The notes: generated by a model from the letters alone, not told the origin. Shown: positions 1-12,062, counted from the first letter of the stretch. The stretch: DNA of 64,000 nucleotides from Stictocephala bisonia (GCA_035578905.1 JAQJVL010000199.1:496001-560000), one strand, 5' to 3'. Made by a program: numbers and translations.

Positions 1-766
1 TGAGATGATCCAACCGCTGAATCCTCCTGCGTCGCATATGATCAATCTCTTTCCTTTACCCAGGGCAGCATTTAGGTTGCTATCAACGTTGCCATCCGTC
101 CAACCCACATCCTTTGTTGTGTTGGCGTTAACCCACGTTTCATCAAGGAAAACTACCTTTTTCATATCTTCATTTTTCTTAAGAATGTACATCTAGCTAA
201 AGCAATATAAGGCTTTTCCATCAACACTCTTCTTTTGTCAAGCTTTTTCCAACGAAAACTAAGATTTTTTTAACAATTTTGATAACGATGTTAATGAGCC
301 ATTGAATAAATTAGCTTCACAAAGGGTTACCTGCAGTTTTCGGAGCGTTGCTACTTCTTTTCTTCTGTAATAGTTTCTTACATGTCGACGAATAGCGGTC
401 TTATCAAAATCGTCCCATTCAAGAAAACCGCGACTGCTTGTGTTTCTTCTTTTTGGGGGCTTGGAGAGCAGGAGTGGCATAGTTACATACAGCTCCTTCT
501 TCAGTCTCGTGCGGAAAGTTCTGTTCATCCAGTTGGATATCACCGGGATGCGATGTATCGGCACCAACACTTTTTAACTCCACTTTAATCCTTCCCACGG
601 TCCGTATCGACACCTGACATGCATCGGACACTCTTTCGACAACTTTTTTGACGTCTTTTAGCGGCTCTTTATTTTCACGTTCTCGTTCGAAATACTGAAG
701 GACTGACGCAATTATAGTATGAGCTTGGGAATGATACACTTTACCCCGTTTCCCTGAAGGAGGCAA
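1..766 (-). pseudogene. IS630/Tc1-mariner-like DDE transposase remnant, cut by window edge
   Basis: Reading leftward from an ATG at 766, the minus strand encodes a basic N-terminal region that looks like a helix-turn-helix (around VSIRTVGRIKVELKSVG). A second frame follows (FDKTAIRRHVRNYYRRKE, then LRKLQVTLCEANLFNGS), and a third contains the catalytic-core start VVFLDETWVNANTTKDVGW. The FLDETWVN motif is the first catalytic Asp region of IS630-type DDE endonucleases. The frame changes near 430-470 and again between 196 and 259, and stops interrupt 200-260, so the copy is dead. The rest of the DDE core lies outside the window. I could not identify terminal inverted repeats. This is a mobile-element gene, not a host gene. 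Confidence 0.75.
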
Positions 767-1917
767 AAAAAAAACAAATATTAAAAAACTGAATTTACAC
801 TAGCTTTTTAAATTTTAAACACTAAAAAAACCTCCTTAAAGTTAATTCTTAGAACAAAAGCACATAGCATTAACGAAATTTCACTGGCGATGTTCACTGT
901 TTGACTGGCGGTGACTCACTGGTCACAAATATGTCATATTTTCCTACTTTCAGAAGAGTATGAGTCACCCAAAACCATTCGTGTTCACCAGATTTTTTCA
1001 GGCTAAAAACATTGTCATTATCACATTAAATGTTCAAACACCGAGGTCGAGTTTAGTATCGTTTTTCATAACTTTTTCAGTAGATTTCAAATATACATTT
1101 AAAAATGTGTAATTACTATCCTATTGAAAAAGTGTACCATCATATGAATACTGCCAGTAGGTGATTCATCACCTAGACAGCTGCAGCTCCGACGGACGTA
1201 GCGAGGGATTATAAGGGTGGAAGTGGCTAATTGCATTGAAATTAATTTTGTCTTGTCTGCAGCTAGCGAAACTTAACTATTTATTGTTTTTTTTTTTTAT
1301 GTTGATCTACCTTGGTTAAGCCATAACTTGTTTGATCATGACTGTATTGTAAATTTCCAACTGATTGAGCAAACTAATCACAAAAAAATTGGTTTGTTTT
1401 AAATGAAATACTTTCTTTTAAATGTTGCAATAAAGTAATATGGATCTCAATTCTTGCCAAATAAAATTTAAATGTGACTTTCAATTTAGAGTTTCGTCTA
1501 ATTAAAATGGTGTCTGATTGTCTTAGAGGCACTCACCTCATTTATTAACTGAATAATAGCATTATTAATTTATTTTTATATATTTTCCAAAATCCAGATT
1601 GATTTGTTTTATAAAAGATCATTGGTATCAAAATAATTAAGGTCAAAATTTATTATTAATTATTATGTTTATTGATATTTTTAAAAACAAATAAATTGAC
1701 TGAAACTGGACAATGGTTGTTGATTGCTGATTTATCCAAAAAGGCAAATAAATTGTAGCTTGACATTGATGTGTAAAAACGTATCATAAAAATGTGTAAT
1801 TGAAATAAATACATTCTTTAAATAAATCATGATGCTATACAGTAAAATTACAAAAATATGTGTAGTCATATCAATTTAACTTATTTCTTTGTAAAAAGTC
1901 ACTTTTTTAACTCATTT
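767..1917. other. AT-rich spacer, no gene seen
   Basis: Low-complexity AT-rich sequence with stops in all frames. A short GC-richer patch near 1180-1215 may be a Helitron-end scrap, but nothing in it can be named. Confidence 0.5.
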
Positions 1918-2094
1918 TAGGTTAGATTAAAGAACACTAGGCCAGGAATTGTAGATAAGAAGAGGTAGGGCATCAGCAAACTTACCTATGAAGTCCACTA
2001 ACACCACACTAGTAGTAAACAAACTAATACAATATAATAAGTGTTGCACAAATTTTTTCTGCCACTGGCACTTTCCTCAGGTGAGTAGAGAGAC
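1918..2094 (+). repeat. Solo, diverged Penelope-type terminal arm
   Basis: Same family as the arms of the Penelope elements at 3.35, 15.5 and 50.6 kb. It starts with the tail (gttagattaaagaacactag, ggccaggaatt), runs through catcagcaaacttacc, and ends at ctcaggtgagtagagag. It is the most diverged copy. It still carries the hammerhead-like block on the minus strand, with a compensated stem (see findings). Confidence 0.75.
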
Positions 2095-3346
2095 TTTTTT
2101 TATACTTAGATTTTGTTTTTTAAGGTGTAAACTTTGATTTTGTCTGGAAGACGTTCCCAATATTTAGCAACAATGTAGGATGGCTTCTCCTTGTAAATAT
2201 TTAGCTAATGGACAAGCAGAGCATAGTTGTTAGCTCCTCTAGTTAGAAAATTGTGGGTAGCTATTTGCTCCTCTTAATATAATTTGTTGGCTTGCAAGGT
2301 ACCTCTAGTATGAAATGTACAACTACTGTTAGTATGTTATTTTCTCTGAAAAAGTACAGGTAGGAGTCCTATGGTCCTATGTTGAAGAGAATACCAACGG
2401 CCTTCTGGAGTACCAACATTTAGAGGTTTCTCTTATAGGAGCTCCCCCAGACAGCCGGACCGGACTGTAGATGGCTCTCAGATAGAGCATAGTATGCTAT
2501 TTTGACTGTGCTAGTATTAGCATGGCTCATCTAAGTCTTCTTAATACATACAACAATGAGTTTTTTTGCAGAGTTGATCAATATCCTGGTTGGTTATAGG
2601 TGTACCAGGACAGTTGGTCATCTGAAACTATTTTGCCTGCTGCACTGTTATTTCAGCTGGTTCTTCTCTTTTTCTCCTCACAATCATCTGTTGACTTTTG
2701 CTCCCGTCGAGGACCAGTTCATTGCAGTACTGTTGAGCATGCTAAGTGAAAAATAAGATTCTACCTCCAGAATTTCAGGTGCTTGGTTCTGAAGGAGCAG
2801 TATCGTAATCAGCATACATGATTTAGAAGGTAGCTTGGCAAGTCGCTCACATATATAATGAAAAGGATTGCTCCCAAAATGGATCCTTGTGGGACTCCTC
2901 TAGACACAACCATTTGATGTGATGTAATATTTTGCCATCTGTTATTCTTTGTGTTGTCATGATTTAGATGGTTTGGGTCCAGTCGGATAGATAATTTCCA
3001 AACAATTTCAATTCATCTTTTTTCAGCTATCAAACACCTTATTCTAATCTAACAGAATAGCTGTGGCTGTTCTCCTTGTTCAGTGGATTTTATAAGGTAT
3101 TCTGTGGTGTTTATTATAGCACTTATTGTGAAACGTCCATCTAGAAAACCATGTTGTTCTTCTAGTAATAGATTGTTGTTGTTGCTCTCATCCTTGAGAG
3201 AGCAATATTTTCAAAAAAGTTAAAGGGTCTAAGGAGGCTAATTTGAGCCTGTAATTTTCTTCTTTATTTGTGTCCCCTCCTTTAAGTTTCAGATAAAGTT
3301 TATCCTGTTTGAGCTTGCTAGGGAAGACTGCTTGAGCAAAAGATTT
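2095..3346 (-). pseudogene. LINE reverse transcriptase, C-terminal half
   Basis: Minus-strand translation gives classic non-LTR RT blocks. EQHGFLDGRFTISAII sits near 3130-3180 (the QxGFRxGRST block) and GVPQGSILGAILFIIYV near 2855-2905 (the PQGSxLGPxLF block). A C-terminal tail at 2110-2320 reads like the terminal domain of jockey/CR1-type LINEs, with KYWERLPDKIK at its end. Stops and frameshifts are frequent. The reading frame direction places this as the 3' part of one LINE whose 5' part continues beyond the Penelope insertion at 4692. Confidence 0.8.
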
Positions 3347-3592
3347 AGTATTTTAGAGAGATAGGACATCAGCAAACTTACCTTAAAAGACAAGTTCACT
3401 AACACCAGAGTAGTAGTCACAAACACAAAATAGACACAATCTCACAAATTTTTAACACCACAGGCATTTTCTTCAGGTGAGTAGAGAGAGAAAGAGACTG
3501 AAATGGCTCCCACTATTGCTGGGTTGGTGGCTGTGGTGGGGGGTGTACATCCATAGAGCAACACTCGGGTATAGATGCAGTAATTCAGTTAG

Positions 3593-3593
<1 letters not shown>

Positions 3594-3636
<43 letters not shown>
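3594..3636. repeat. (TA)n(TG)n(TA)n microsatellite
   Basis: Alternating TA, then TG, then TA dinucleotides inside the Penelope element, near its 3' end. Confidence 0.9.
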
Positions 3637-3781
3637 AAGTTTGCTGATGGGGAAGGGGTTGAAGGGAAGTGGTCAATCTTATGTTCAGATTAGATGGGTC
3701 ACGGGATTTTGTTATCCATTGGTGTGCTAATTCCATCCTTCGGACAACTCCATTGGCATGGGAAGGAAGGGATCTGATTAC

Positions 3782-4525
3782 CTAAGTGGTGTAACACTGA
3801 TCAAAATTTTGATTATGGAGAAGAGTATGGGCAGAGACAGGATTTTGGACTTTGCAATCATGTCTATGGCCATTCATGCGTTTTCGAAGGGTTTCACTGG
3901 TAAGGCCAATATATTGGGCAGGACAGTGCTGGTACTGGAGTTGATAAATTAGATTGGTGGAATCACAGGAGTGGTTTCCAGGTATCTTGTAGGTTAAGGA
4001 GGTAGTGGAGCTGGTAAAAGATGTGGCTGGGAGATAATAGGGCAGGTTTTGCAAGATTTCTTGTTACAAGGATTAGAACTGGGTGGTTGCTGGTCTTTAG
4101 GACAGGTCAGGATGTTGGGATCAGGTAACTTAGGATGGACCAGGATTTGGCGGAGATTTTTGTTTTTGTCTGAAAGTCACAGTAGGAGGTTTTTTAAGGA
4201 GATCCTTGGTGTGGGAGGAAGCTTTTAAGATGTTGAAGCCATCTTTCAGGATTTGGTTGAGTTTCTGTAGGCCATGGTGGTAATTAATGATAAGGCGTAA
4301 GCATAGGGAACTGCTTCTGGTTTGGGGTTGGTTTTGGGACTGGGCTAAACGGATTTGGTTTTTAACAAGGCTGGTAGGGTAACCTCTCTTTTGGAAAGCA
4401 CTGACAAGTTGGTTGTTGTATTGATTTAGGTTTCTGGGAGAGGAAATGATACGTTTGGCACGGGTGGCTAGACTATAGGGTAGGGAGCGTTTAGTGTTGT
4501 TGGGGTGACAGCTGGTATAGTGAAG
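3782..4525 (-). pseudogene. Penelope linker plus GIY-YIG endonuclease domain, frameshifted
   Basis: From 4525 leftward the minus strand reads a Penelope-type linker (SCHPNNTKRSLPYSLATRAK, then SLVKNQIRLAQSQ and KLNQILKDGFNILKASSHTK) and a cysteine motif, NPCNKKSCKTCPI. A frame change near 4010-4040 leads into the endonuclease: SCDSTNLIYQLQYQHCP, AQYIGLTSETLRKRMNGHR. The YQL...QYIG pair is the GIY-YIG core, and the Arg of LRKRM and the following HR are the usual downstream motif. The order linker, CCHH-like cysteines, GIY-YIG matches canonical Penelope proteins. The upstream reverse transcriptase is missing, so the copy cannot be autonomous. Confidence 0.85.
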
Positions 4526-4691
4526 ATATTGTTGAAAATTTGTGAGATTGTGTCTATTTTGTGTTTGTGACTACTACTCTGGTGTTAGTGAACTTGTCTT
4601 TTAAGGTAAGTTTGCTGATGTCCTATCTCTCTAATATACTAATTCCTGGCCTAGTGCCCTTTAACCTAACCTAAAAATGAGCAAAAGATTT

Positions 4692-4945
4692 GTTGATGTT
4701 TGCTACAGGATGTGCTAGCTCTTTTCCACAAGCTTTTACCATTTTCGAGGATATTTCATCACAGCTGGCTGATGTTTTAGGCTTTAGGGACGTAATGACA
4801 TTGAGCCCTTTGTCTAGGTAGGTAGGACAGAAGATGAGATTGGTACTGTCAAAGAAGTTTCAGTCACAGTCGAGCCTCTAGGTGCAGTATTGGCTAATAG
4901 CTATTCAGCAATATTTACAAAGCAAGAGTTAAATTTGTCAGTTAT
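4692..4945 (-). pseudogene. LINE reverse transcriptase, N-terminal block (continuation)
   Basis: Minus-strand reading gives LDKGLNVITSLKPKTSASCD followed by EISSKMVKACGKELAHP, the block just upstream of the RT fingers in jockey/CR1-type LINEs. It joins the 2095-3346 fragment if the Penelope insertion is removed, and the duplicated 14-mer marks the joint. Confidence 0.7.
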
Positions 4946-5783
4946 TATTTGTTAAAGTCTCCTGAGCAGATATATATATATAAGGTAAACGTACCTTATT
5001 ATTTGTCATTTTTCAGTTATTATTTGTTAAAGCCTCCTGAGCAGGTATATATGACAAATAATAAGGTTAACGTACCTGTCAACTTTATTCAACGAGTGAA
5101 GTACCGACCGTTGGCTCAGTGGGGATTCGAACCTTGGACCTTGCCCTCTGCAGTCCGAAGCCTTAGCCACTGAGCCACCACGCCGGCAAACTGACTATAT
5201 TATTTGTCATTTTTCAGTTATTATTTGTTTAAGCCTCCTGAGCAGGTATATATGACAAATAATAAGGTTAACGTGCCTTATTATTTGTCATTTTTCAGTT
5301 ATTATTTGTTAAAGCCTCCTGAGCAGGTATATATGACAAATAATAAGGTTAACGTACCTTATTATTTGTCATTTTTCAGTTATTATTTGTTAAAGCCTCC
5401 TGAGCAGATATTATGTTAAATAATAAGGTTAACATACCTTATTATTTGTCATTTTTCAGTTATTATTTGTTAAAGCCTCCTGAGCAGGTATATATGACAA
5501 ATAATAAGATTAACGTACCTTATTATTTGTCATTTTTCAGTTATTATTTGTTAAAGCCTCCTGAGCAGGTATATATGACAAATAATAAGGTTAACATACC
5601 TTATTATTTGTCATTTTTCAGTTATTATTTGTTAAAGCCTCCTGAGCAGGTATATATGACAAATAATAATGTTAACGTACCTTATTATTTGTCATTTTTC
5701 AGTTATTATTTGTTAAAGCCTCCTGAGCAGGTATATATGACAAATAATAAGGTTAACATACCTTATTATTTGTCATTTTTCAG
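4946..5783. repeat. 81-bp minisatellite, nine units, interrupted by a SINE
   Basis: The unit runs ttattatttgtcattttt...cctcctgagcag...atgacaaataataaggttaacgtacc. The core cctcctgagcag (or a close variant) starts near 4966, 5034, 5236, 5317, 5398, 5479, 5560, 5641 and 5722; successive uninterrupted units are 81 bp apart. Because 81 is a multiple of three, the array is open in the plus frame as 27-residue repeats, but there is no sign that this is a gene. Each unit contains a 14-bp inverted repeat, TTATTATTTGTCAT and ATGACAAATAATAA. The array sits inside the dead LINE. Confidence 0.9.
5094..5199 (-). mobile_element. tRNA-derived SINE inserted in the minisatellite
   Basis: The minus strand reads GTGGTGGCTCAGTGGCTAAG (A box) and GGTTCGAATCCCC (B box) about 30 bp apart, then a short tail ending aataaagttgac. 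The A box/B box spacing is that of a pol III tRNA promoter. The sequence lacks paired acceptor ends, so it is a SINE head and not a tRNA gene. It splits one 81-bp unit. Confidence 0.75.
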
Positions 5784-5794
5784 TTATTTTAAAA

Positions 5795-6090
5795 GGATCT
5801 GTCTTTACCTTTTAGGGCTAGCTTCATTTGCTTTTGAGTTGTTGTTTTGTGATGATCTTTCGCCATTTATCACAATCCAGGTTGCCTTACATTTGTCATT
5901 TGACTCATTGATTTAGTTTTGAGTTCTACTGCTTTTATTAGTTCCTAAACTGGAGGTCAAACTCTTTTTCTATGAGTGGCACAAGCTTTGCATCCCAGTA
6001 GCTGGTGAGCGTTGAATGCTTGTTAAAAGATTTATTTCTTGTGGGGGGTTACTGGGTCATAAAATGTTGTATACTTTTTCTTTTTACTTG
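5795..6090 (-). pseudogene. LINE EN-RT linker fragment
   Basis: The minus strand gives a degenerate lysine-rich stretch (ELIKAVELKTKSMSQMTNV) typical of the region between the endonuclease and RT in LINEs. It probably belongs to the same element as 2095-3346 and 4692-4945, so the minisatellite expanded within the LINE body. Confidence 0.5.
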
Positions 6091-6109
6091 AAGAAGAGAT
6101 AGATAGGAT

Positions 6110-7640
6110 GATTTCCGCTATACCAGGAGGGAAAGTAGTCAGTCTTGACGGTATCTTTCAGGAATTTCTGTTGCATGCTGGTATCAAAGTGAAACGAAAT
6201 TGCTAGAAAGGCTGTTTGTTATACAATAGAATGTCATCCATTCTCAATTCTAATGTTGAGTAGGCTGATTTTAGTCCTGGCTGAAATTGTACTGACCAGC
6301 TCTTGACATCATTTTCGAGAATGGGTTTGGAAAGAAGTTGGAAAACATCTGCAGCTTTTATTGATCTTACAGCAGCTTATGACACAGTATGGAGCAAAGG
6401 TTTGTTGTTTAAGTTCTACAGCCTCCTTCCTTGTCTCTTTCTTTTGCGACTTTTGGAGTCAATGCTTAGTGCCAGGCTAATAAAAGTTTATTTCGGTCGA
6501 GAAGAGAGCTCTTAGACAGCTGAAGGATGGTGCCACAGGGGTCTGTACTTGCTCCAATTTTATTCAACTTGCATACCGCTGACATCCTAATCACAAAGTC
6601 CCATGCAATATAGAAAATTTATATATACAGATAATATTGCTTTTACTTACCAACATAAGGACTTCACAACTACTGAAGAAACACTCATAAGTGATACTGC
6701 AGCCCCTGGGAAGAATATTTTAGAACCTGGAAGCTAAATCCTAACCCATCAAAAACCAAAGTAGCCAGCCTCCATCTAAGTAACAGACTGGCTAATCGAA
6801 AAATGTCTTTCTAAATGGTATAAAACTCCATCATAATGATCATCCACAAAACCTGGGAGTAACGTTAGATTAATCGCAGACGTTTAAAAGCCATCTTCAA
6901 AAAACAGCAGCTAAAATCAAAACCAGGGCAAATGTATTATATCATATTGCTTGAATAACTTGGAGAGCCAACGCACACGTCCAATCAGCTGCTGAATACT
7001 GTACTCCCGTATGGCTTAATAGTGTTCACACTAAAGCAATTGATGTCTAACTTAATAGAGTCATGAGAGCTATTAGTGGCACTCTCATGTCAACTCCACT
7101 TCCTTGGCTCCGTGCTCTGCAATATAGCTCCTCCAGAGGTAAGACATCAGGAGGCATTACTTATGGAATTCAATAAGATCTGGAATATCCCGCATCTCCC
7201 CATTACACAGGATCTCCCATCTCAGAATGGACGCTTAAAATCTCAAAACCAACCTCTACGTACTGCTTTCCATTTGAGCAGATCAAATTTCTCACCCAAT
7301 ATTAGCTGGGCCGTAGCGTGGAACTTTTTTTTTTTGATGGACGAAATAAGTTCCTCATTAACGAACTGTCAATACCTGTAGGTGGGATGAACAAGAGGTA
7401 GTGAACACTCTTGAATTGGTCCCGAACTGGCATCGGCAGATGTAATTACTGGAAGTATAATTGACACTAGATCAGTTATGTGTTTGCGGGGAGTCTATCC
7501 AAGCAATGGACCACATAGTTACAGAGTCCCACTGCGCTCTTTTACGAAGGGATTAGCCAGCATAAACACAATCAGTGAGGCAGGTCTTAAATGGCTCAAT
7601 AGATTCGATTTAGCTTTGTGACAGGAGATCACTTTACATT
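6110..7640 (+). pseudogene. LINE reverse transcriptase fragment, jockey-like
   Basis: Plus-strand blocks occur in the right order for a LINE. AAFIDLTAAYDTVW (RT palm with the first Asp) is at 6350-6395. A frame later comes a PQGSVLAP-like block with ILFNLHTADI at 6530-6585. C-terminal sequence around NIAPPEVRHQEALLMEFNK is at 7120-7180. Stops and frameshifts break it repeatedly. It is 5' truncated and lies head to head with the LINE on its left. Confidence 0.75.
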
Positions 7641-8054
7641 TTTATTCAATGAATATGCTATTATAATTTTTGGATCTTCGTCCAAATAGATATCGCAGCT
7701 TTTTAAAATTAACAAACGTTAGCTGACAGCAAACTATACAATATATATATATATATATATATGTATATACATATTTTAGTGGAAAATCTCCCTTTGGGAC
7801 ATATTACATCTAGGTAGTAGACAATAGACAAATATTTATTCCACACCACATTTGATAAAGTACATTGTAAATCAAACTGGTGCAGGTGTCAAATGTATGA
7901 TAAATTAAAAATAAATTCAGTATTACTAAATAATTAATATTTGTATATATTACTAAATATTAAATGATAACTAAGTATATCAGCATATATAAAAAAGATG
8001 ATTTAAATAATCAATCAGTAATAAGGAAAACAATCAGTGGACCAATTTACCATG
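7641..8054. other. AT-rich spacer with (AT)n tract
   Basis: Contains a simple (AT)n repeat at about 7740-7772. No coding signal is visible. Confidence 0.6.
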
Positions 8055-8560
8055 TACAATTTAGAAATTTATTGATGTCATAGGAAGCCTTCTGCTGGAG
8101 AATTGATTTAATTTTTTCCCCAAATGCTACTATTAATAATTCTTCTAATGATTTAGGAGTTATGTTATATAATTTTAGGCCCATATAGAGCGGACCATTT
8201 TCATTTTTTTTTTTTCAGATTATGAATGTGGGAATTTGAATAAGCGGTTATTTCGGGTGTTATAACTGTATGCCTGAACAGGTGTTCCTGAAAAATTTGA
8301 GGGTGATTGTGAACTGTAGTTAATATGGATTAAACATACATTGGTGGTAATGTGAGAAATTTAAATTTTTTAAGATAGGTCTATAACTGGCTTTCCTATC
8401 AGATTTACTAATTATCCTTACCAAAGCTTTATGAACTTTAACAAATTTTTGATCCTGCAGTTTTTTCCCATATTATAATTCCGTAATTCATTATGAGGTA
8501 AGAGAATGTATTGTGTACATCCTCTGCACCAGTGGTGTTAAGATCTCAGTACACAGGACT
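8055..8560 (-). pseudogene. LINE C-terminal fragment
   Basis: Frame-shifted minus-strand reading resembles the LINE C-terminus pattern LYN.xPKSLEELL followed by a Lys-rich helix and a terminal KASYDINKFL-like stretch. It is short and decayed, with no visible target duplication. Confidence 0.45.
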
Positions 8561-11500
8561 CTAGCTAGCAGGTATTTGGGAGTGTTGATAGGAACTGTTT
8601 GTTCAAGCGTATCTTTTCAGTAGTTGGACAAGAACTATTGGATGGTTTTATGACAATTTCTTTCAAAATAATAGTGATATGCAACGATAATTTTAGTATT
8701 ACTATATTTTGTTTGTATGCTTTCTCATTTTTTAATATTAGTTGGTTGCTGATAATGATATAATAATATGTATATATACTTATAACAAGAATTTACTTTG
8801 TAAGTTATGTTATTGGCCCTGAACTGAAACAAAAATCGTGCAACGAATACCAAGTAGATTGTCAAAGGCTGATCATTAGCATGCTTGTAGACATTAGCAT
8901 GAACAGAGCAAGGTTCAATGGCAATTGAAGCTGACAGTGTTATCTCCAGTCAACAAGAAATCAGCTGTTAAGCATTTAAAGATGTGAGTCAAGTCTTGGT
9001 GGCAGGAACAGTGAGTCTGAAGTTCAGCTGTACCATATATCATTATAGCTGCAGTGGATTATATTCAACCATTAAAATTAACAGGGCTTCCTTTAAATTG
9101 GTAACAACTCCCATTACTTTTATCTTATTTTATCAGTTAGATTAAATTTATTAGTTAAATATATTAGAATTAACTAAAATCTACTACGTTGCGTGAAAAA
9201 TAAATTTTCCTTTAGAACTTATTCATTAAAATTTTGGACTATGTATTTTTATGATGATAAATAAATTGTGAATACAATTTAAATATTAATTTCTGTTCAG
9301 TCTTTTTAAGACTTTAATTTATTAAAATATCATTTAGCCCAATATTCTAGGTTAATTGATTATATATTTGGCTAAGTAATTAAATGTTTCCATTCACAAT
9401 AACAATTCTTTAACTTTCTTTGATTTATTGAAGTGGCATTTACCTTATATCTACAGAGATAAATATGAACCTAATTTAATGGAAAATTTCATTGCATTGA
9501 TTTACAAACATGCAGGTTATCTTTTCACAAATGTAGAGTTAATATAAAAACAAGATCAAATTAATTTTGTTTCTAAGAAAAATATGTTTTAAACAGTAAA
9601 TAAAGATAATTGGTTTGAAACTGCCACTGGGTTCTGAATTAGTGTTTATAACATTTGTTCAAACATTGCCAGTAGCTGACTTGGTTCAAAGACTGTATAA
9701 TTGAAATGTAATGTGATTATAACCTATAAAACTGGTCTTTTTGTACTAAAACAAAGTCAGATGTTGATGACATTTTAAAACTGTCATTTAGTTTTTGTGA
9801 GGCTATGTTTACTGATTGGAACTAACATTTTGTTCATTTCATTACCATCAGTATAAAAAATAGTGACAACTTTTCTGATTCTTGTATTTGTCACAAATAT
9901 GAGGAAAGATATCAAATTAAAATTAAGAATTCTAAAAAAATATAAAATGGTAGTTTATTACAGATGTACTAAGTAGTATAGTGTCAATAATAATGATTTA
10001 CCACAGTAATTTAGATTGAAAACCAAGTCATTGAAAGAGATAAAATAAATTAGTATGTTTAAACACACTGCTGAAAGTATGAGGAATTTTGTTTATGAAA
10101 AATGTTTCACTATATTATAATTAGGTACAATAAAAATAATTTCTACCCTTACTAGGAAATTATACTTTGGTTATCAACATTTTTTACTTTGATGATGTAA
10201 ATAAATTTGCTTTAAAATGTCAGTCTGATTATTGTTTCAAAACCAGACAAATTCTCGTGTCTCAAACATAATGGAACTTAAATATACCATATTATGCAGA
10301 GTGAACATTGGAGCATCATAAATCCATCTGTACATTTGTTACTTTTGAATTGTTGTACAACATTTGGCTACTTTTAAAATCCGACTCATATTGATATTTT
10401 TAAATTAAATATAATTATTGCTTTTGTTTTGGGGGGGAGATATAACAGAGTAAATTATTTTAATTAAGACCACATCTCTGATATGAAATACTGTAGGTAC
10501 GTTAACCTATTTCACAGTCTAATAGCACTTCTGGAGGCAACAACATAATACTTTAACATCTCTGTTGTTTCATTCTGACAAATGAAAGGATACAAAAGTA
10601 TCAGTTTATCTCTTGTCGTATTTTGTACTAAAAGTTCTTAACTAAGTAGCTCCTGAACTATCACATATTACTTTATAATTTATTTGACCTTTTTAGTTCG
10701 ATAAAATATAATAAATATAGTTTGATGTAATAAAACTTTAGACACATTTTATCATATTTCTTATTCCCTACTTTGTATTTTAAAATTGTATTAGAACATT
10801 TGAGTATTTTTAAATTAATAAATATTCTCTTCTTATAAATGTAAACTGGTACTGTGGAAAGTAAATATTAAGACACACTAATATAATTGTTGACTAGAGT
10901 TTTAAAATGTTATTCTAAAACTGAACTACTATTTGTACTTGTTAGAAGCAGATTATTTCACAATTCTTCTGGCCTTGTTTCAGAATCTTTATTTCATCTT
11001 AACTCTCAAAAATGTATTTATCTAAAGCTCAAGTCCAAGGCCTTATTTTCATGATTTGCTAGGATACCTATTTTCCTGAAAGTTTTTGGAAACTGGAGAA
11101 GTATGACAGAACAAATATACTGAACTCTGTAAGCTAGATCTACTTCCGGAACTCACCCACATATAATTCAATAAAAGGGTAATGTGTGGTTAGTCACCAC
11201 TAATCAGAATCGTTGAGTGCTTGCCGAGCTGGTCCTCTCTCAAGTAGCTGCTATGAGTTGGGAAACTGTAAGTTTTAGTTTAACTAATATATATTTTAAC
11301 TAATCATTTCTTATTATAATTCATTGTTAATACTATTGTAAATTGATTAAAACTCCATTATAATTGATTTTATGCAGTCTTTTTCACAATGAATATTAGA
11401 ACTACAGACGATAAATTTATTTTTTCTTAGTTATCTAGTATAGAAAGAGATCTAGTTATTGTAACTTAAGTAATAGTACTTTCAGTAAACATGTATCGTA

Positions 11501-11754
11501 AAGTGTTTCAAATTTCAATTTGTAGCTGTCTTATAAGTACCGTAATAGGTTTTTAATTTAAGTAGCTTTTAAGCACTTAACTCTAAATTATTTTGTTAAG
11601 TTGGAGGACTTGCAATATTATGAAGACAGCTTGTTAACAATCTTAGTATTTATGGTAACAGTAGCTATTTATCATGAGGTGAAAATCATACCATTTTACG
11701 TGGTTTGGATTCTATGTGGCCCTGGCATTATTATTTTTTTTTATTTTATTTACA
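8561..11754. other. AT-rich non-coding stretch
   Basis: No ORF, exon or structured repeat that I can name. A 24-nt-plus motif (ttggaggacttgcaatatta) occurs at about 11600 and again at about 11895, so the two sites share an origin. Confidence 0.5.
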
Positions 11755-11830
11755 TAATAAATGGCACTTTCTGAGGAACAGTCGACCTTAGTTAGTAACC
11801 AGACTACACAGGTCATCCTCACTCATATAC
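11755..11830 (-). repeat. Fragment of dispersed repeat C1
   Basis: Reverse-orientation piece matching 28060-28250 (tgacactttctaaggaatag-like start, then cggccttagtttgtaac-like sequence). It is truncated at both sides. Confidence 0.55.
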
Positions 11831-11966
11831 ACTTTCGTGTTCGCCTTAAAAATACTCAAAAAGTTGTGTCAGCATCTGATAAGAATAAGAGTGTTAGTTG
11901 GAGGACTTGCAATATTATGCAGACATTTGCTTGTTAGTGTTTATTGTAACAAGGAAAATGTTTCAG

Positions 11967-12019
11967 AGCAATCTCACAATTCTTGCTTGAGGTGCCCTAA
12001 ATGTGTCAGTGGAGATCCA
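11967..12019 (+). CDS. Possible internal exon with CxxCxxC, upstream of the 17992 exon
   Basis: A 53-nt segment lies between an acceptor (aaaatgtttcag) and a strong donor (CCA|GTAAGTG). In frame it reads QSHNSCLRCPKCVSGDP and ends on a complete codon, which is phase-compatible with the terminal exon at 17992 (starts DKSSL). The cysteine spacing could be a zinc knuckle, but the segment is too short to assign. No other upstream exon of this gene was found, so this is a weak call. Confidence 0.25.
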
Positions 12020-12062
12020 GTAAGTGATTCCTGATTACAATTAGATCAAACATTATTATTAT

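Larger units (their letters stand above)
3347..4677 (-). mobile_element. 5'-truncated Penelope-like element (GIY-YIG class)
   Basis: The element is bounded by a 14-bp target duplication, TGAGCAAAAGATTT, at 3333-3346 and 4678-4691, and it interrupts the LINE. Its two ends (about 3347-3490 and 4530-4677) are inverted copies of the same terminal sequence. The right end also carries the tail aattcctggcctagtgccc...taacctaaaaa. The interior is minus-strand coding sequence for the RT-to-endonuclease linker and a GIY-YIG domain; no RT domain is present. Inverted or tandem pLTRs and target duplications of this size are known for Penelope-like elements. Confidence 0.85.

Noticed and set aside
4560..4640. 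CTGATGTCC in the Penelope arm as hammerhead core
   Set aside because: The second purine block lacks the required A9 and no GAAA follows; the better match is the CTGAAGA...GAAA block.
5094..5199. tRNA gene on the minus strand
   Set aside because: A and B boxes are present but the acceptor stem does not pair, and a SINE body follows.
5204..5916. Long plus-strand ORFs of 27-residue repeats
   Set aside because: They result from an 81-bp minisatellite inside a dead LINE; there is no promoter, splice or domain signal.
11209..11268. Possible exon between ccactaatcag and GTAAGTTT
   Set aside because: Open in one frame, but its phase produces a stop when joined to the 11967 candidate; no other support.
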